DNA from: Planococcus rifietoensis | Lineage (GTDB): Bacteria > Bacillota > Bacilli > Bacillales_A > Planococcaceae | NCBI RefSeq assembly: GCF_001465795.2 | Contig: NZ_CP013659.2 | Span: forward strand, 886,501 to 950,500 | Direction of reading: 5' to 3' | Length of the DNA: 64,000 nucleotides | In this document: one piece after another, positions 6,808-16,299 of the stretch | How positions within the stretch are numbered: the first letter of the stretch is position 1 | How the letters are laid out: the number at the start of each line of letters is the position of its first letter | Made by a program: the position numbers and the translations under genes | Notes under the pieces: model-generated | The model's input: the letters and a program-made list of their open reading frames with translations, nothing else | What the model was told of the DNA's origin: nothing | Databases searched by the model: none

Positions 6808-9192
6808 GTGTCATACAATATCAAAAAAGCAGCCGTTCTTGGATCAGGCGTCATGGGATCTGGAATCGCAGCTCATCTAGCCAATATCGGAATTCCGGTC
6901 ATGCTGCTCGACATCGTGCCGAAAGAAGCAACAAAAGAAGAACAAGCGAAAGGGCTGACGCTCGAAGACAAAGCAGTCCGCAATCGGATCGCTGCGACTG
7001 CCGCTCAAAAACTACTAAAGCAAAAGCCTGCTCCGCTGACACAAAAGAAAAACTTGCAATTGATCACGCCAGGCAACTTGGAAGATGATCTCGAAAAGCT
7101 ATCCGACGTGGATTGGATCATCGAAGTCATCGTAGAAAACCTGGATATCAAGAAATCACTCTATGAAAAGGTGGATGCGGTCAGAAAGCCCGGCACCATC
7201 ATTTCCTCCAATACATCAGGCATCAGCATCAATGCAATGTCCGAAGGGCGCTCTGAAGATTTCCAGAAGCATTTCCTCGGCACCCATTTCTTCAACCCGC
7301 CGCGCTACTTGAAATTGCTTGAAGTCATTCCGGCAGACGCGACAGCTCCGGAAGTCGTTGAATTCATGCAGCACTTCGGCGAAGACCGCTTAGGCAAAGG
7401 CGTCGTTTTGGCGAAAGATACGCCGAACTTCATCGCCAACCGCATCGGCACATACGGCTTGCTCGTCACGGTGCGCGAAATGCAAAACCGCGGCTATTCT
7501 GTCGGTGAAGTGGATTCCGTTACCGGCCCATTGATCGGCCGCCCGAAATCGGCTACATTCCGCACGCTGGACGTCGTCGGGCTTGATACATTCATGCACG
7601 TATCGAAAAACGTCTACGATCAAACCGAAGGCGAAGAACAGCAAGTGTTCAAAACGCCTGAATTCATGAAGAACATGGTCGAAAACGGCTGGATCGGCGC
7701 CAAAGCGAAACAAGGCTTTTTCCAGAAGAAAGACAAAGACATTCTGGAGCTCGACCCGGACACAATGGAATACCGCCCAGCGCAAAAATTGAAAACGCCT
7801 TCACAGGAAATGGCCAAGCAGCAAAAAGGCTTATCCGCAAAAATGAAGACACTCGTTTATGCAGACGACCGCACAGGCGAATTGCTGTGGAGCATTCTCG
7901 CTCCGACACTCGTCTATTCTGCACAATTGCACGGCGAGATTGCAGACGACATCGTCGCCATCGACAACGCCATGAAATGGGGCTTTGGCTGGGAACAAGG
8001 GCCATTTGAAGTATGGGACGCAATCGGCGTTAAGCAGTCGACAGAAAAGATGGCCGCTCAAGGCTTAGAAGTGCCGGCATTTGCGCAAACGCTGCTGGAT
8101 AAAGGTTTTGATTCCTTCTATAAAGAAGAGAACGGTGATCTTTATTATTTCGACGGGACCGATTACCAGCCCGTTCCGGTCAATGAAAAAGTGATCGACT
8201 TAAAACGCTACAAGAAAAAGCACGGCGTCATCAAATCGAATGCCGGCGCAAGTTTGATCGATCTTGGAGACGGCATTGCATTGCTCGAATTCCATTCGCG
8301 TTCGAATGCGATCGGGCTCGATATCATGCAAATGATCAATTTTGCGGTCGACGAAGTCGAGAAAAACTATAAAGGGCTCGTCATCGGCAACCAAGGCAAA
8401 AACTTCTGTGTTGGCGCAAACCTTGGCATGATTTTGATGGAAGCGCAAGACGACAATATCTTTGAACTGGATTTGACGATCCGTACGTTCCAGAACGCCA
8501 TGCTGAAATTGAAATACAGTTCGAAGCCGGTCGTTGCGGCACCATTCGGCATGACGCTTGGCGGTGGGGCGGAAGTCATCCTGCCGGCAGCACGCGTACA
8601 GGCATCCATGGAAACTTATATGGGCTTAGTGGAAGCAGGCGTCGGGCTCATACCGGGCGGCGGCGGAAACAAGGAATTGTATATGAAGCAATTGAAGGGC
8701 TTGCCGAATCACGTAACAACCGATTATGTCAATGTAGCAGCGGGCGTGTTCGAGGCGATCGCGACTGCAAAAGTGTCGACATCGGCAGACGAAGCGCGCG
8801 AAAACAACTTCCTGAATTTCGTCGATGGCATCAGCGTCAATAGCGACCATTTGATCTACGATGCGAAGCAATTGGCATTATCGCTCTATGATAATGGCTA
8901 CCAGGCGCCAAGAAGAGAAAAAGTGCCAGTCGCTGGGGAAGCGGGCTATGCGGCGATGCTATTGGGTGCTGAAGGCATGCTATTGTCCGGTTATATTAGC
9001 GAACACGATATGAAAATCGCCAAGAAGTTGGCTTATGTATTATCAGGCGGCAAATTGCCATACGGCACGAAAGTCGATGAACAGTATTTGCTCGATTTGG
9101 AACGCGAAGCCTTCCTGAGCCTCGTTGCTGAACCGAAGTCACAGCAGCGCATGCAGCATATGCTTGTCAAAGGGAAACCATTACGCAATTGA
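6808..9192 (+). CDS. fadN: 3-hydroxyacyl-CoA dehydrogenase / enoyl-CoA hydratase FadN
   Basis: Bifunctional fatty-acid beta-oxidation enzyme of 794 residues. The N-terminal NAD-binding fold begins AAVLGSGVMGSGIAAHLAN. The 3-hydroxyacyl-CoA dehydrogenase half follows (THFFNPPRYLKLLEVIP, DTPNFIANRIG), and the C-terminal half has crotonase features (KNFCVGANLGMI, GMTLGGGAEVILPA, VEAGVGLIPGGGG). The start is GTG at 6808, seven bases after AGGAGGG; the TTG at 6802 sits too close. It heads fadN-fadA-fadE, the same order as in B. subtilis, and is preceded by a FadR-type operator. Cytosolic. Confidence 0.95.
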   Translation: MSYNIKKAAVLGSGVMGSGIAAHLANIGIPVMLLDIVPKEATKEEQAKGLTLEDKAVRNRIAATAAQKLLKQKPAPLTQKKNLQLITPGNLEDDLEKLSDVDWIIEVIVENLDIKKSLYEKVDAVRKPGTIISSNTSGISINAMSEGRSEDFQKHFLGTHFFNPPRYLKLLEVIPADATAPEVVEFMQHFGEDRLGKGVVLAKDTPNFIANRIGTYGLLVTVREMQNRGYSVGEVDSVTGPLIGRPKSATFRTLDVVGLDTFMHVSKNVYDQTEGEEQQVFKTPEFMKNMVENGWIGAKAKQGFFQKKDKDILELDPDTMEYRPAQKLKTPSQEMAKQQKGLSAKMKTLVYADDRTGELLWSILAPTLVYSAQLHGEIADDIVAIDNAMKWGFGWEQGPFEVWDAIGVKQSTEKMAAQGLEVPAFAQTLLDKGFDSFYKEENGDLYYFDGTDYQPVPVNEKVIDLKRYKKKHGVIKSNAGASLIDLGDGIALLEFHSRSNAIGLDIMQMINFAVDEVEKNYKGLVIGNQGKNFCVGANLGMILMEAQDDNIFELDLTIRTFQNAMLKLKYSSKPVVAAPFGMTLGGGAEVILPAARVQASMETYMGLVEAGVGLIPGGGGNKELYMKQLKGLPNHVTTDYVNVAAGVFEAIATAKVSTSADEARENNFLNFVDGISVNSDHLIYDAKQLALSLYDNGYQAPRREKVPVAGEAGYAAMLLGAEGMLLSGYISEHDMKIAKKLAYVLSGGKLPYGTKVDEQYLLDLEREAFLSLVAEPKSQQRMQHMLVKGKPLRN

Positions 9193-9220
9193 TCGCCGAT
9201 TAGATAGAGGAGGAAATGAT

Positions 9221-10393
9221 ATGCGCGAAGCAGTAATTGTGGCCGGAGCCAGAACACCGGTCGGAAAAGCGAAAAAAGGTTCTCTCGCCTCGGTGCGCCC
9301 GGATGATTTCGGGGCACTCGTCGTGCGGGAAACATTGAAGCGGGCTGGATATGACGGCCCCATTGACGATTTGATTATGGGCTGTGCCATGCCCGAAGCA
9401 GAACAAGGGATGAATATCGCCCGCAATATCGGGGCACTCGCAGGGCTTCCAGATACGACGCCGGCAGTTACCGTCAACCGCTTTTGTTCATCAGGCTTGC
9501 AGTCAATCGCTTATGCCGCTGAACGAATCATGGTCGGCCACGCTGAAGCGATCGTTGCCGGCGGTGTCGAATCGATGAGCATGGTGCCGATGATGGGCAA
9601 TGTGCTGCGGCCGAACGCCAAAATCGCCGAAACCGCCCCGCAATATTATATGAGCATGGGGCATACGGCAGAACAAGTAGCGACACAATACGGCGTTAGC
9701 CGGGAAGACCAGGATGCATTTGCGGTCCGTTCCCATGAAAATGCAGCCAGAGCGATCGAAAAAGGCCACTTCATCGATGAAATCGTTCCGGTCGAAGTGA
9801 TCCAACGCTATGTCGATAGCCAGAATAAATACCAGGAAAAATCGTTCATGTTCGAAATGGACGAAGGGGTGCGCCACGGCACGTCCATCCAAACACTCAA
9901 TAAATTACGTGCGGCATTCTCGGCTCGCGGCACGGTGACAGCAGGAAATTCTTCGCAGACTTCTGACGGCGCAGGTTCAGTGCTCGTCATGGACCGTGAA
10001 AAAGCGGAAGCGCTTGGCCTTAAGCCAATCGCGAAATTCCGTTCATTTGCAACAGGTGGCGTTCCGCCCGAAGTCATGGGCATCGGTCCGGTCGTCGCGA
10101 TTCCGAAAGCCTTGAAACTTGCCGGCCTGACGAAAGACGATATCGATGTATGGGAACTGAACGAAGCCTTCGCATCCCAGTCTCTTGGTGTTATCCGCGA
10201 GCTTGGCTTGGATATGGATAAGATCAATTTGAACGGCGGCGCCATCGCACTCGGCCATCCGCTCGGCGCGACAGGTTCGATTTTGACCTTGCGCATGCTC
10301 AGCGAATTGAAGCGCCAGAACAAACAATTCGGCGTCGTCACGATGTGCATCGGCGGCGGAATGGGCGCAGCTGGCGTCTTCGAAATGCTGTAA
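9221..10393 (+). CDS. fadA: Acetyl-CoA C-acyltransferase (thiolase) FadA
   Basis: Last step of beta-oxidation: thiolytic cleavage of 3-ketoacyl-CoA. The 390 residues are typical. The acyl-accepting Cys is in NRFCSSGLQS (Cys89), followed by the thiolase signatures WELNEAFASQ, GGAIALGHPLGATG (catalytic His) and CIGGGMGAAG (second catalytic Cys). The start at 9221 follows GAGGAGGAAATGAT, 28 bases past the fadN stop, so it is co-transcribed. An in-frame start further upstream would overlap fadN and lacks a ribosome site. Confidence 0.95.
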   Translation: MREAVIVAGARTPVGKAKKGSLASVRPDDFGALVVRETLKRAGYDGPIDDLIMGCAMPEAEQGMNIARNIGALAGLPDTTPAVTVNRFCSSGLQSIAYAAERIMVGHAEAIVAGGVESMSMVPMMGNVLRPNAKIAETAPQYYMSMGHTAEQVATQYGVSREDQDAFAVRSHENAARAIEKGHFIDEIVPVEVIQRYVDSQNKYQEKSFMFEMDEGVRHGTSIQTLNKLRAAFSARGTVTAGNSSQTSDGAGSVLVMDREKAEALGLKPIAKFRSFATGGVPPEVMGIGPVVAIPKALKLAGLTKDDIDVWELNEAFASQSLGVIRELGLDMDKINLNGGAIALGHPLGATGSILTLRMLSELKRQNKQFGVVTMCIGGGMGAAGVFEML

Positions 10394-10459
10394 AGAGAAC
10401 TTTAGGGGATACGGTTAACAGGGGATTCAAGATAAACGATAAATTGGGAGGAATGGAAA

Positions 10460-12241
10460 ATGGAACAAGAAAAAACATTGATCAAAGGCGGAAGCTTCTT
10501 GATCGAAGATGCAGACCTATCGCGTGTATTCACGCCGGAAGATTTCACAGAAGAGCATAAGATGATCGCCAAAACGACAGAAGACTACGTCAACACGGAA
10601 GTTATGCCTTTGGTAGAAAAGCTGGAGAACCATGAATTCGAGCATTCCGTTAAGCTGTTGAAAAAAGCAGGCGAACTCGGCCTCCTTGGGGCAGACGTTC
10701 CAGAACAATACGACGGGCTTGGGCTCGATAAAATCGCCTCTGCTTTAATTGCTGAGAAAATGTCCAAAGCGGGCGGCTTCTCCATCACCCACGGCGCACA
10801 CGTCGGGATCGGATCGTTGCCGATCGTATTATTCGGTAACGAAGAACAGAAAAAGAAATACTTGCCGGTTCTTGCGACGGGTGAGAAAATCGCAGCTTAC
10901 GCCTTGACTGAGCCGAGCTCCGGATCGGATGCTTTGGGTGCGAAAACCGTCGCGAAACTGAACGAGGCGGGTACACATTACGTCTTGAATGGCGAAAAGC
11001 AATGGATTACGAATGCAGGATTTGCGGATGTCTTCGTCGTCTATGCAAAAATCGACGGCGAACAGTTCTCGGCATTTATCGTCGAGCGCGACTTCGGGGG
11101 CGTATCGGTTGGCCCGGAAGAAAAGAAAATGGGCATCAAATCGTCCTCCACACGTACATTGATCTTGGAAGATGCGGAAGTGCCAGTGGAAAATCTTCTC
11201 GGCGAAGCAGGGCGCGGACACATCATCGCCTTCAATATCCTGAACATCGGACGTTACAAACTCGGCGTCGGCACAATCGGCGCATCCAAGCGCGCAATGG
11301 AATTGACCATTCCTTACACGAACCAGCGCCAGCAATTCAAGACACCGATTTCTTCTTTCAATCTGACAAAAGAAAAATTGGCGACAATGGCCTCCAAATT
11401 GTATGCAGTTGAAAGTTCGGTTTACCGCACAGTCGGCTTGTTCGAAGACCGCATGAGCGGCTTCACGGATGAGCAGCAAGCGGACGGTAAGCTAGTTGCG
11501 GATTCGATTGCTGAATTTGCCATCGAATGTTCATTGAATAAATTCTTCGGAACGGAAACTTTGGACTATATCGTCGACGAAGGCGTCCAGTTGCATGGCG
11601 GCTACGGATTCATGCAGGAATATGAAATCGAGCGTATCTACCGCGATTCCCGTATCAACCGGATCTTCGAAGGAACGAACGAAATCAACCGCCTGCTGGT
11701 ACCGGGCACATTGCTCCGCAAAGCGATGAAGGGCGAATTGCCGCTATTACAACATGCACAAGCTTTGCAGGAAGAATTGTTGATGATGATGCCTGAAGAG
11801 GTTGGCACAGAAGCTTTAGCACAGGAAAAAGCATTGGTGAAAAACGCCAAGAAAATCGCCATCCTCGCTGCGGGACTTGCCGCACAGACTTACGGCAAGA
11901 AACTTGAAGCGGAACAAGAAGTGCTCGTGAACATCGCGGATATCGTCAGCAATGTCTTTGCGATGGAATCGGTCGTCTTGCGCACAGAAAAAGCGATCGC
12001 AGCAAGCGGCGAAGAAAAGGCGAAGCAGAAACTTCTTTATACGCAGATCTTCTGCCAGGAAGCTTTGGAGGAAATCGAGAAAGACGCGAAAGAAACCTTG
12101 ATCGCAGCAATCGATGGCGACAACCAGCGCATGATGCTGTCCGCGCTCCGCAAGTTGACGCGTTCAACGCCGTACAATTTGATCGCGAAAAAACGCGAAG
12201 CGTCCGAAAAATTGATCAGTGTCGAAAAATACGTAGTCTAA
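10460..12241 (+). CDS. fadE: Acyl-CoA dehydrogenase FadE
   Basis: FAD-dependent first oxidation of beta-oxidation, 593 residues, the long form typical of Bacillus FadE, with a C-terminal helical extension of about 200 residues beyond the usual 380. Signatures are YALTEPSSGSDALGAKT (substrate/FAD loop), WITNAGFADVFVV, and GGYGFMQEYEIERIYRDSR followed by FEGTNEINR. The catalytic base is one of the Glu residues around QEYEIER, by analogy. ATG with GGGAGGAATGG upstream. Third gene of the FadR-regulated operon, ending in a strong terminator. Confidence 0.95.
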   Translation: MEQEKTLIKGGSFLIEDADLSRVFTPEDFTEEHKMIAKTTEDYVNTEVMPLVEKLENHEFEHSVKLLKKAGELGLLGADVPEQYDGLGLDKIASALIAEKMSKAGGFSITHGAHVGIGSLPIVLFGNEEQKKKYLPVLATGEKIAAYALTEPSSGSDALGAKTVAKLNEAGTHYVLNGEKQWITNAGFADVFVVYAKIDGEQFSAFIVERDFGGVSVGPEEKKMGIKSSSTRTLILEDAEVPVENLLGEAGRGHIIAFNILNIGRYKLGVGTIGASKRAMELTIPYTNQRQQFKTPISSFNLTKEKLATMASKLYAVESSVYRTVGLFEDRMSGFTDEQQADGKLVADSIAEFAIECSLNKFFGTETLDYIVDEGVQLHGGYGFMQEYEIERIYRDSRINRIFEGTNEINRLLVPGTLLRKAMKGELPLLQHAQALQEELLMMMPEEVGTEALAQEKALVKNAKKIAILAAGLAAQTYGKKLEAEQEVLVNIADIVSNVFAMESVVLRTEKAIAASGEEKAKQKLLYTQIFCQEALEEIEKDAKETLIAAIDGDNQRMMLSALRKLTRSTPYNLIAKKREASEKLISVEKYVV

Positions 12242-12252
12242 TAGATTGGACA

Positions 12253-12284
12253 AAACAGGAAGGGGAAACCCTTCCTGTTTTTTA
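12253..12284 (+). terminator. Terminator of the fadNAE operon
   Basis: Stem AAACAGGAAGGG / CCCTTCCTGTTT with a GAAA loop and a T tail. Confidence 0.92.
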
Positions 12285-12285
12285 T

Positions 12286-12660
12286 AGTGTTGAATAAGTT
12301 TATGGTTCGCTATTAATTATGAGTAAGGCCACTTTTTTCTACATTCAACAATCAATGATCTCTCTAAGTATTTGAAGAAGCGTTCGCTCGTAAACCCTTC
12401 TGCTCAATAATGCTGCGCATTACTTTCGCAAAGATAAGGTCTCCCGTAGGTCGACCTTATCTTTCCTGTGGAGCAGCGTAAGCGACGAGACGACCGAGAC
12501 CCCGCAAGGAATGAATGAGTGAAGTTCAGCTGAGCGCATTCATTTGCGACACATCTGCCACGCAGATGTGTGAGCACAAGGGTTTCAAAGCGACTGAGGA
12601 GGCTTGGGCGCGAGCCCACGGAAAGCGAGCGGTAAGCTTGGGAAATACGACTTCTTTCCG
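12286..12660 (+). repeat. Dispersed multi-hairpin intergenic repeat, copy B
   Basis: Starts AGTGTTGAATAAG and shares its 5' part with the inverted copy C (TTTCTACATTCAA, AATCAATG, GAAGAAGCGTTCGCTCG) and its 3' part with both others (GAGGAGGCT, CCCACGGAAAGCGAGCG). An extra hairpin (AAAGATAAGGTC / GACCTTATCTTT) replaces part of the 5' arm. The internal stem of copy A is kept with different bases (AATGAATG / CATTCATT), and the ACATCTGC / GCAGATGT hairpin is present. It fills most of the gap between fadE and yusI; no gene is seen. Confidence 0.8.
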
Positions 12661-12749
12661 TTATTTATTCGGATAAATACCAACCTCTCGCGAGTCGACT
12701 GCTCCGGGGCATTTTGATATGCTTGATTTACAAGACAGGAGGAGATTTG

Positions 12750-13103
12750 ATGATCCAGTATTATGCTTACCCGAAATGCTCCACTTGCCAAAAAGGCAAG
12801 AAGTGGCTTGAGGCGAATGGCGCGGAGTTCGACTATATCGATATCTCGCAAAACCCACCATCTGCAGCTCAGCTGAAAGAAATCCACGAAACGAGTGGCA
12901 TCGAGCTGAAGAAGTTTTTCAATACGAGCGGCAAGAAATACCGCGAGCTCGAGTTGAAGGAAAAGCTGCCGGAAATGACAGCAGATGAGCAATATGAATT
13001 GCTTGCATCAGACGGCATGCTCATCAAACGCCCGCTTGCGTGGGACGGTTCTCAGGCGACACTCGGTTTCAAGGAAGATGCATACGCAAATACATGGAGC
13101 TGA
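12750..13103 (+). CDS. yusI: ArsC/Spx family protein YusI
   Basis: A 117-residue arsenate-reductase-fold (thioredoxin-like) protein with the N-terminal redox pair YPKCSTCQKGKKWL and the family segment GMLIKRPLAWDG. Spx regulators have the same fold with CxxC, but the YusI group is usually annotated as a putative reductase and lacks the regulator-type length (131). The start at 12750 follows AGGAGGAGATTTG. It sits directly before gcvH, as in B. subtilis. The true substrate is unknown. Confidence 0.87.
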   Translation: MIQYYAYPKCSTCQKGKKWLEANGAEFDYIDISQNPPSAAQLKEIHETSGIELKKFFNTSGKKYRELELKEKLPEMTADEQYELLASDGMLIKRPLAWDGSQATLGFKEDAYANTWS

Positions 13104-13180
13104 CAAGTTTGTCATCTTGTTTTTCATCACTGGTTGTGGCAAACTAAAATTGAGTCAATTACATATTTGGAGGGGTTTGG

Positions 13181-13561
13181 ATGAGCACACCACAAGAGCT
13201 TCGCTATTCAAAAGAACACGAATGGGTCAAAGTCGAAGACGGTAAAGCACGTATCGGCATTACTCATTTCGCGCAAGATGAACTTGGAGACATCGTATTT
13301 GTCGAGCTTCCGCAAGTCGGCGACGAGCTGAAAAAAGACGAGCCATTCGGCAGCGTCGAGTCCGTTAAAACGGTATCGGAATTGTATGCGCCGATCAGCG
13401 GCAAAATCGTCGAAGTCAATTCTGAGCTTGAAGACAGCCCGGAATTCGTCAACGAATCCCCTTATGAAAAAGCGTGGATGGTCGTTGTGGAAGCCCCTTC
13501 CGAAGATGAGGTCAATGCATTGATGTCAGCTGACGAATATAAAGAAATGACAAACGAGTAA
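13181..13561 (+). CDS. gcvH: Glycine cleavage system H protein
   Basis: Lipoyl carrier protein of the glycine cleavage complex; in Bacillales GcvH is also the lipoyl relay to 2-oxoacid dehydrogenases. It has 126 residues with the lipoyl-lysine motif [14 protein letters not shown] (Lys63) and the conserved N-terminal HEWVK. The GGAGGGG ribosome site lies upstream of the ATG. The other gcv genes are absent from the window, as in B. subtilis where gcvH stands alone beside yusI. Confidence 0.97.
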   Translation: MSTPQELRYSKEHEWVKVEDGKARIGITHFAQDELGDIVFVELPQVGDELKKDEPFGSVESVKTVSELYAPISGKIVEVNSELEDSPEFVNESPYEKAWMVVVEAPSEDEVNALMSADEYKEMTNE

Positions 13562-13567
13562 GTTCGG

Positions 13568-13594
13568 AAAGCGCCTATTTATGGCGCTTTTTTT
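13568..13594 (+). terminator. Terminator after gcvH
   Basis: AAAGCGCC, six-base loop, GGCGCTTT and further T residues. Confidence 0.85.
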
Positions 13595-13622
13595 CATATA
13601 TGGTTTTCTGGGGGGATTACTT

Positions 13623-13964
13623 ATGGAGAAAGTGATAGTGGTTGAAGGGATCAGCGACAAAACCCGGATAGCGCCATTGATTGCAGAACCCGTGACGATT
13701 CTTTGCACAAATGGTACAGTAAGTGCTACAAGACTCGAAGAAATGCTGTTGCCTTTTGAAGGGCAGGATATCATCATCCTCGTCGATGCGGATGCTTCCG
13801 GCGATAAACTGCGCAAGCTCATCAAGCGCGAATTTCCGGAAGCCCGCCATTTCCATATCGACCGAAGCTATAAAGAGGTGGCGACGACGCCGCTGCGGAA
13901 GCTGATCGATGTGCTCATCGCAGCAGATGTACGGGTCTTAAATCCAGTAGCAGGGAATGACTAG
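13623..13964 (+). CDS. yusF: Toprim domain protein (YusF-like)
   Basis: Small 113-residue protein made almost wholly of a Toprim fold: the conserved Glu in VVEGISDK (about residue 8) and the DxD motif in ILVDADASGDKLRK, as in RNase M5 and primase-type Toprim enzymes. No other catalytic domain is present, so nuclease or RNA-processing activity is possible but unproven. The start at 13623 has GGGGGGATTAC before it; an earlier in-frame start would lie within the gcvH terminator. It overlaps or abuts the following thioredoxin gene. Confidence 0.8.
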   Translation: MEKVIVVEGISDKTRIAPLIAEPVTILCTNGTVSATRLEEMLLPFEGQDIIILVDADASGDKLRKLIKREFPEARHFHIDRSYKEVATTPLRKLIDVLIAADVRVLNPVAGND

Positions 13965-13965
13965 C

Positions 13966-14289
13966 ATGAATGAATGGACACATAAAGAATGGCTGAAGGA
14001 AAAAAACACACAGCCTGTTTCAGCTTATTATCTGTATACGCCGATGTGCGGTACGTGCCAAGTGGCGAGCAAAATGCTCGGCGTGGTGGCGGAACTATTG
14101 CCAGATCTTCCGATGGGCAAAGCCAATTTGAATTATGTACAGGAAGTGGCGGAGCTTTATGAAGTGGAAAGCGTGCCATGCCTGTTGATTTCACAGAATG
14201 GCCAAGTGACAGACAAGGTCTACGCTTTCCAGTCGGTGCCGTATCTATATGAGAAATTGAAAACGGTTGACGAATACAGCCAGCCATGA
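13966..14289 (+). CDS. yusE: Thioredoxin family protein (YusE-like)
   Basis: A 107-residue thioredoxin-fold protein with the redox pair TPMCGTCQVAS and the cis-Pro loop VESVPCLLI. It is cytosolic, with no signal peptide. The ATG at 13966 is preferred because GGGA ends nine bases before it; an ATG at 13957 overlapping the yusF stop is possible. The yusF-yusE arrangement suggests translational coupling. The partner protein is unknown. It precedes the SAM riboswitch of the methionine importer. Confidence 0.85.
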   Translation: MNEWTHKEWLKEKNTQPVSAYYLYTPMCGTCQVASKMLGVVAELLPDLPMGKANLNYVQEVAELYEVESVPCLLISQNGQVTDKVYAFQSVPYLYEKLKTVDEYSQP

Positions 14290-14324
14290 TAAATTTAATT
14301 TCTGAAATTAACTTAATAGCGTAG

Positions 14325-14430
14325 CTCTTATACAGAGAGGTGGAGGGAAGTGCCCGATGAAGCCCGGCAACCGTCATGAAAATGAAATGGTGCCAAGTCA
14401 CTCAAAGTGAAAACTTTGAAAGATGAGAGA
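14325..14430 (+). ncRNA. SAM-I (S-box) riboswitch aptamer
   Basis: Shows the S-box landmarks in order: CTCTTATACAGAGAGGTGGAGGGA, GCCCGATGAAGCCCGGCAACC (split here as 20-base or shorter units in the sequence), TGGTGCCAA, and GAAAGATGAGAG closing P1. It precedes metN and is followed by a terminator hairpin, so high S-adenosylmethionine should stop transcription of the methionine importer. Confidence 0.95.
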
Positions 14431-14454
14431 ACGGTTTATTGTGTTTACACATGT

Positions 14455-14489
14455 GCCTTTCTGCTTATCTGAGCAGGAAGGCTTTTTTA
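14455..14489 (+). terminator. Expression-platform terminator of the SAM riboswitch
   Basis: GCCTTTCTGCT / AGCAGGAAGGC stem then TTTTTT, 30 bases before the metN start. Confidence 0.9.
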
Positions 14490-14519
14490 TTAGCAAAAGA
14501 TTTAGGAGAGTGCCCAACC

Positions 14520-15545
14520 ATGATTGAGTTAAAAGGATTGACTAAAGTTTTCGATACTGGCAAAGCACGCTTGACGGCTGTCGACCATGTCGACTTAACG
14601 GTGCCGGCCGGCGAGATTTTTGGCATTATCGGCTATAGCGGAGCGGGGAAAAGTACGTTGATCCGCCTGCTGAATGGCCTTGAAAAACCGAGCGAAGGTT
14701 CCGTTGAGATCAATGGCCAAAACATCACGGCGATTTCGGGGCCGAAACTTCGCAAAGCCCGCCAAAAAGTCAGCATGATTTTCCAGCATTTCAATTTGCT
14801 GTGGTCGCGGACCGTGCGCGAGAACATTGAATTCCCGCTTGAGATTGCCGGAGTGGGGAAAGAGGAGCGGCGCAAGCGTTCTGCAGAGCTGATCGAGCTG
14901 GTTGGCCTGGAAGGACGCGAAAGCGCATATCCAGCCCAGCTTTCCGGCGGGCAGAAACAGCGCGTCGGCATCGCCCGTGCGCTGGCCAATGACCCGGAAG
15001 TGCTTTTGTGCGATGAAGCGACATCGGCTCTTGATCCGCAAACGACCGATGCGATTTTGGATTTATTGGTGGACATTAACAAGCGCCTTGGCTTGACGAT
15101 TGTCTTGATTACGCACGAAATGCACGTTATCCGCAAAATCTGCCATCGCGTGGCAGTAATGGAAGGCGGGCGCGTCGTTGAACTTGGCGAAGTGCTGCAT
15201 GTCTTCCAGCATCCGAAGGAAAATATCACGAAGCGCTTTGTTGCCCAAGTGACCGAGACGGAAGATTCGGCAGAGACCGTCCGCCATTTACGAGAGCAAT
15301 ATCCGGAAGGGCAATTGGTCAAATTGATATTCGTTGGTGACCAGGCGGAGCAGCCGATCCTGACTCAGCTGATCCGGGAATATAAAGTGGAAGTCAATAT
15401 TGTCCACGGCAACATCTCCCATACCCAACGGGGTGCTTATGGAACGCTCATCCTTCAACTGAAGGGTACTGCAGATGAAATAAGCAAAGCTTTAGCTTTC
15501 CTCGGTGCACATGATGTACAGACGGAGGTGATGGGCAATGCTTGA
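14520..15545 (+). CDS. metN: Methionine ABC transporter ATP-binding protein MetN
   Basis: ATPase of the D/L-methionine importer MetNPQ, 341 residues as in B. subtilis. Walker A GYSGAGKST, ABC signature LSGGQKQRVGIARAL, Walker B VLLCDEATSALD and the switch His in LITHEMHV are all present. A C-terminal NIL/ACT-like regulatory domain (about 265-341) senses methionine in this family. The start at 14520 (MIELKGL) follows GGAGAG; an in-frame start at 14439 would include the riboswitch terminator. It overlaps metP by 8 bases. Confidence 0.95.
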   Translation: MIELKGLTKVFDTGKARLTAVDHVDLTVPAGEIFGIIGYSGAGKSTLIRLLNGLEKPSEGSVEINGQNITAISGPKLRKARQKVSMIFQHFNLLWSRTVRENIEFPLEIAGVGKEERRKRSAELIELVGLEGRESAYPAQLSGGQKQRVGIARALANDPEVLLCDEATSALDPQTTDAILDLLVDINKRLGLTIVLITHEMHVIRKICHRVAVMEGGRVVELGEVLHVFQHPKENITKRFVAQVTETEDSAETVRHLREQYPEGQLVKLIFVGDQAEQPILTQLIREYKVEVNIVHGNISHTQRGAYGTLILQLKGTADEISKALAFLGAHDVQTEVMGNA

Positions 15546-16206
15546 GAATTTGTTCCCGAACGTTGATTGGCAAGCTATGTGGGAAGCGACGCTCGAAACG
15601 ATTTACATGACGGCAGTGTCCACACTGTTCACCTTTATCATCGGGCTCGTGCTAGGCGTTATCCTGTTTTTGACTGCACCAAACCAATTATGGGCGAATA
15701 AAGTGGTCAACTGGCTATCAGGAGCGTTCGTTAATATATTCCGTTCGATTCCATTTATCATCTTGATCATTTTGCTTATCCCATTCACGAAATTCCTGAT
15801 CGGCAGCATCCGTGGGCCGAACGCTGCACTCCCGGCATTGATCATCGGGGCAGCACCATTCTATGCCCGCATGGTGCTGATCGCCTTGAAAGAAATCGAC
15901 AAAGGCGTCATCGAAGCCGCGCGCTCGATGGGAGCGACAACGTGGACGATTATCCGCAAAGTGCTGCTGCCTGAATCAAAACCCGCTTTAATCTCCGGAA
16001 TCACCGTAACCGCCATCGCTTTAGTTGGCTATACCGCCATGGCAGGCATCATCGGCGCTGGAGGGCTCGGAACGCTCGCGTTCTTGGACGGGTTCCAACG
16101 AAGCCGCGAAGACGTAACTCTCGTCTCGACGATCTTGATTTTGGTCATCGTCTTCGCCGTACAATTTGTCGGTGACTTCTTGACCGGCAGAGCCGATAAA
16201 CGCTAA
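15538..16206 (+). CDS. metP: Methionine ABC transporter permease MetP (MetI)
   Basis: Membrane subunit of MetNPQ: 222 residues with five or six hydrophobic segments. The cytoplasmic EAA loop EAARSMGATTWTIIRKVLLPESKP contacts the ATPase. The start overlaps the metN end, indicating translational coupling. Confidence 0.95.
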   Translation: MLENLFPNVDWQAMWEATLETIYMTAVSTLFTFIIGLVLGVILFLTAPNQLWANKVVNWLSGAFVNIFRSIPFIILIILLIPFTKFLIGSIRGPNAALPALIIGAAPFYARMVLIALKEIDKGVIEAARSMGATTWTIIRKVLLPESKPALISGITVTAIALVGYTAMAGIIGAGGLGTLAFLDGFQRSREDVTLVSTILILVIVFAVQFVGDFLTGRADKR

Positions 16207-16299
16207 GCCGTCTTGGGCGGATCGATTAAATAAAAAGGGGCAGTCATTGCCCGGTATTATATAAAACTACATTTAATAGAAGAAAAGGGGAATTTTGTA

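Noticed and set aside
12404..12619. Short frame inside repeat copy B
   Set aside because: The frame is not kept in copies A and C; the region is structured and non-coding.
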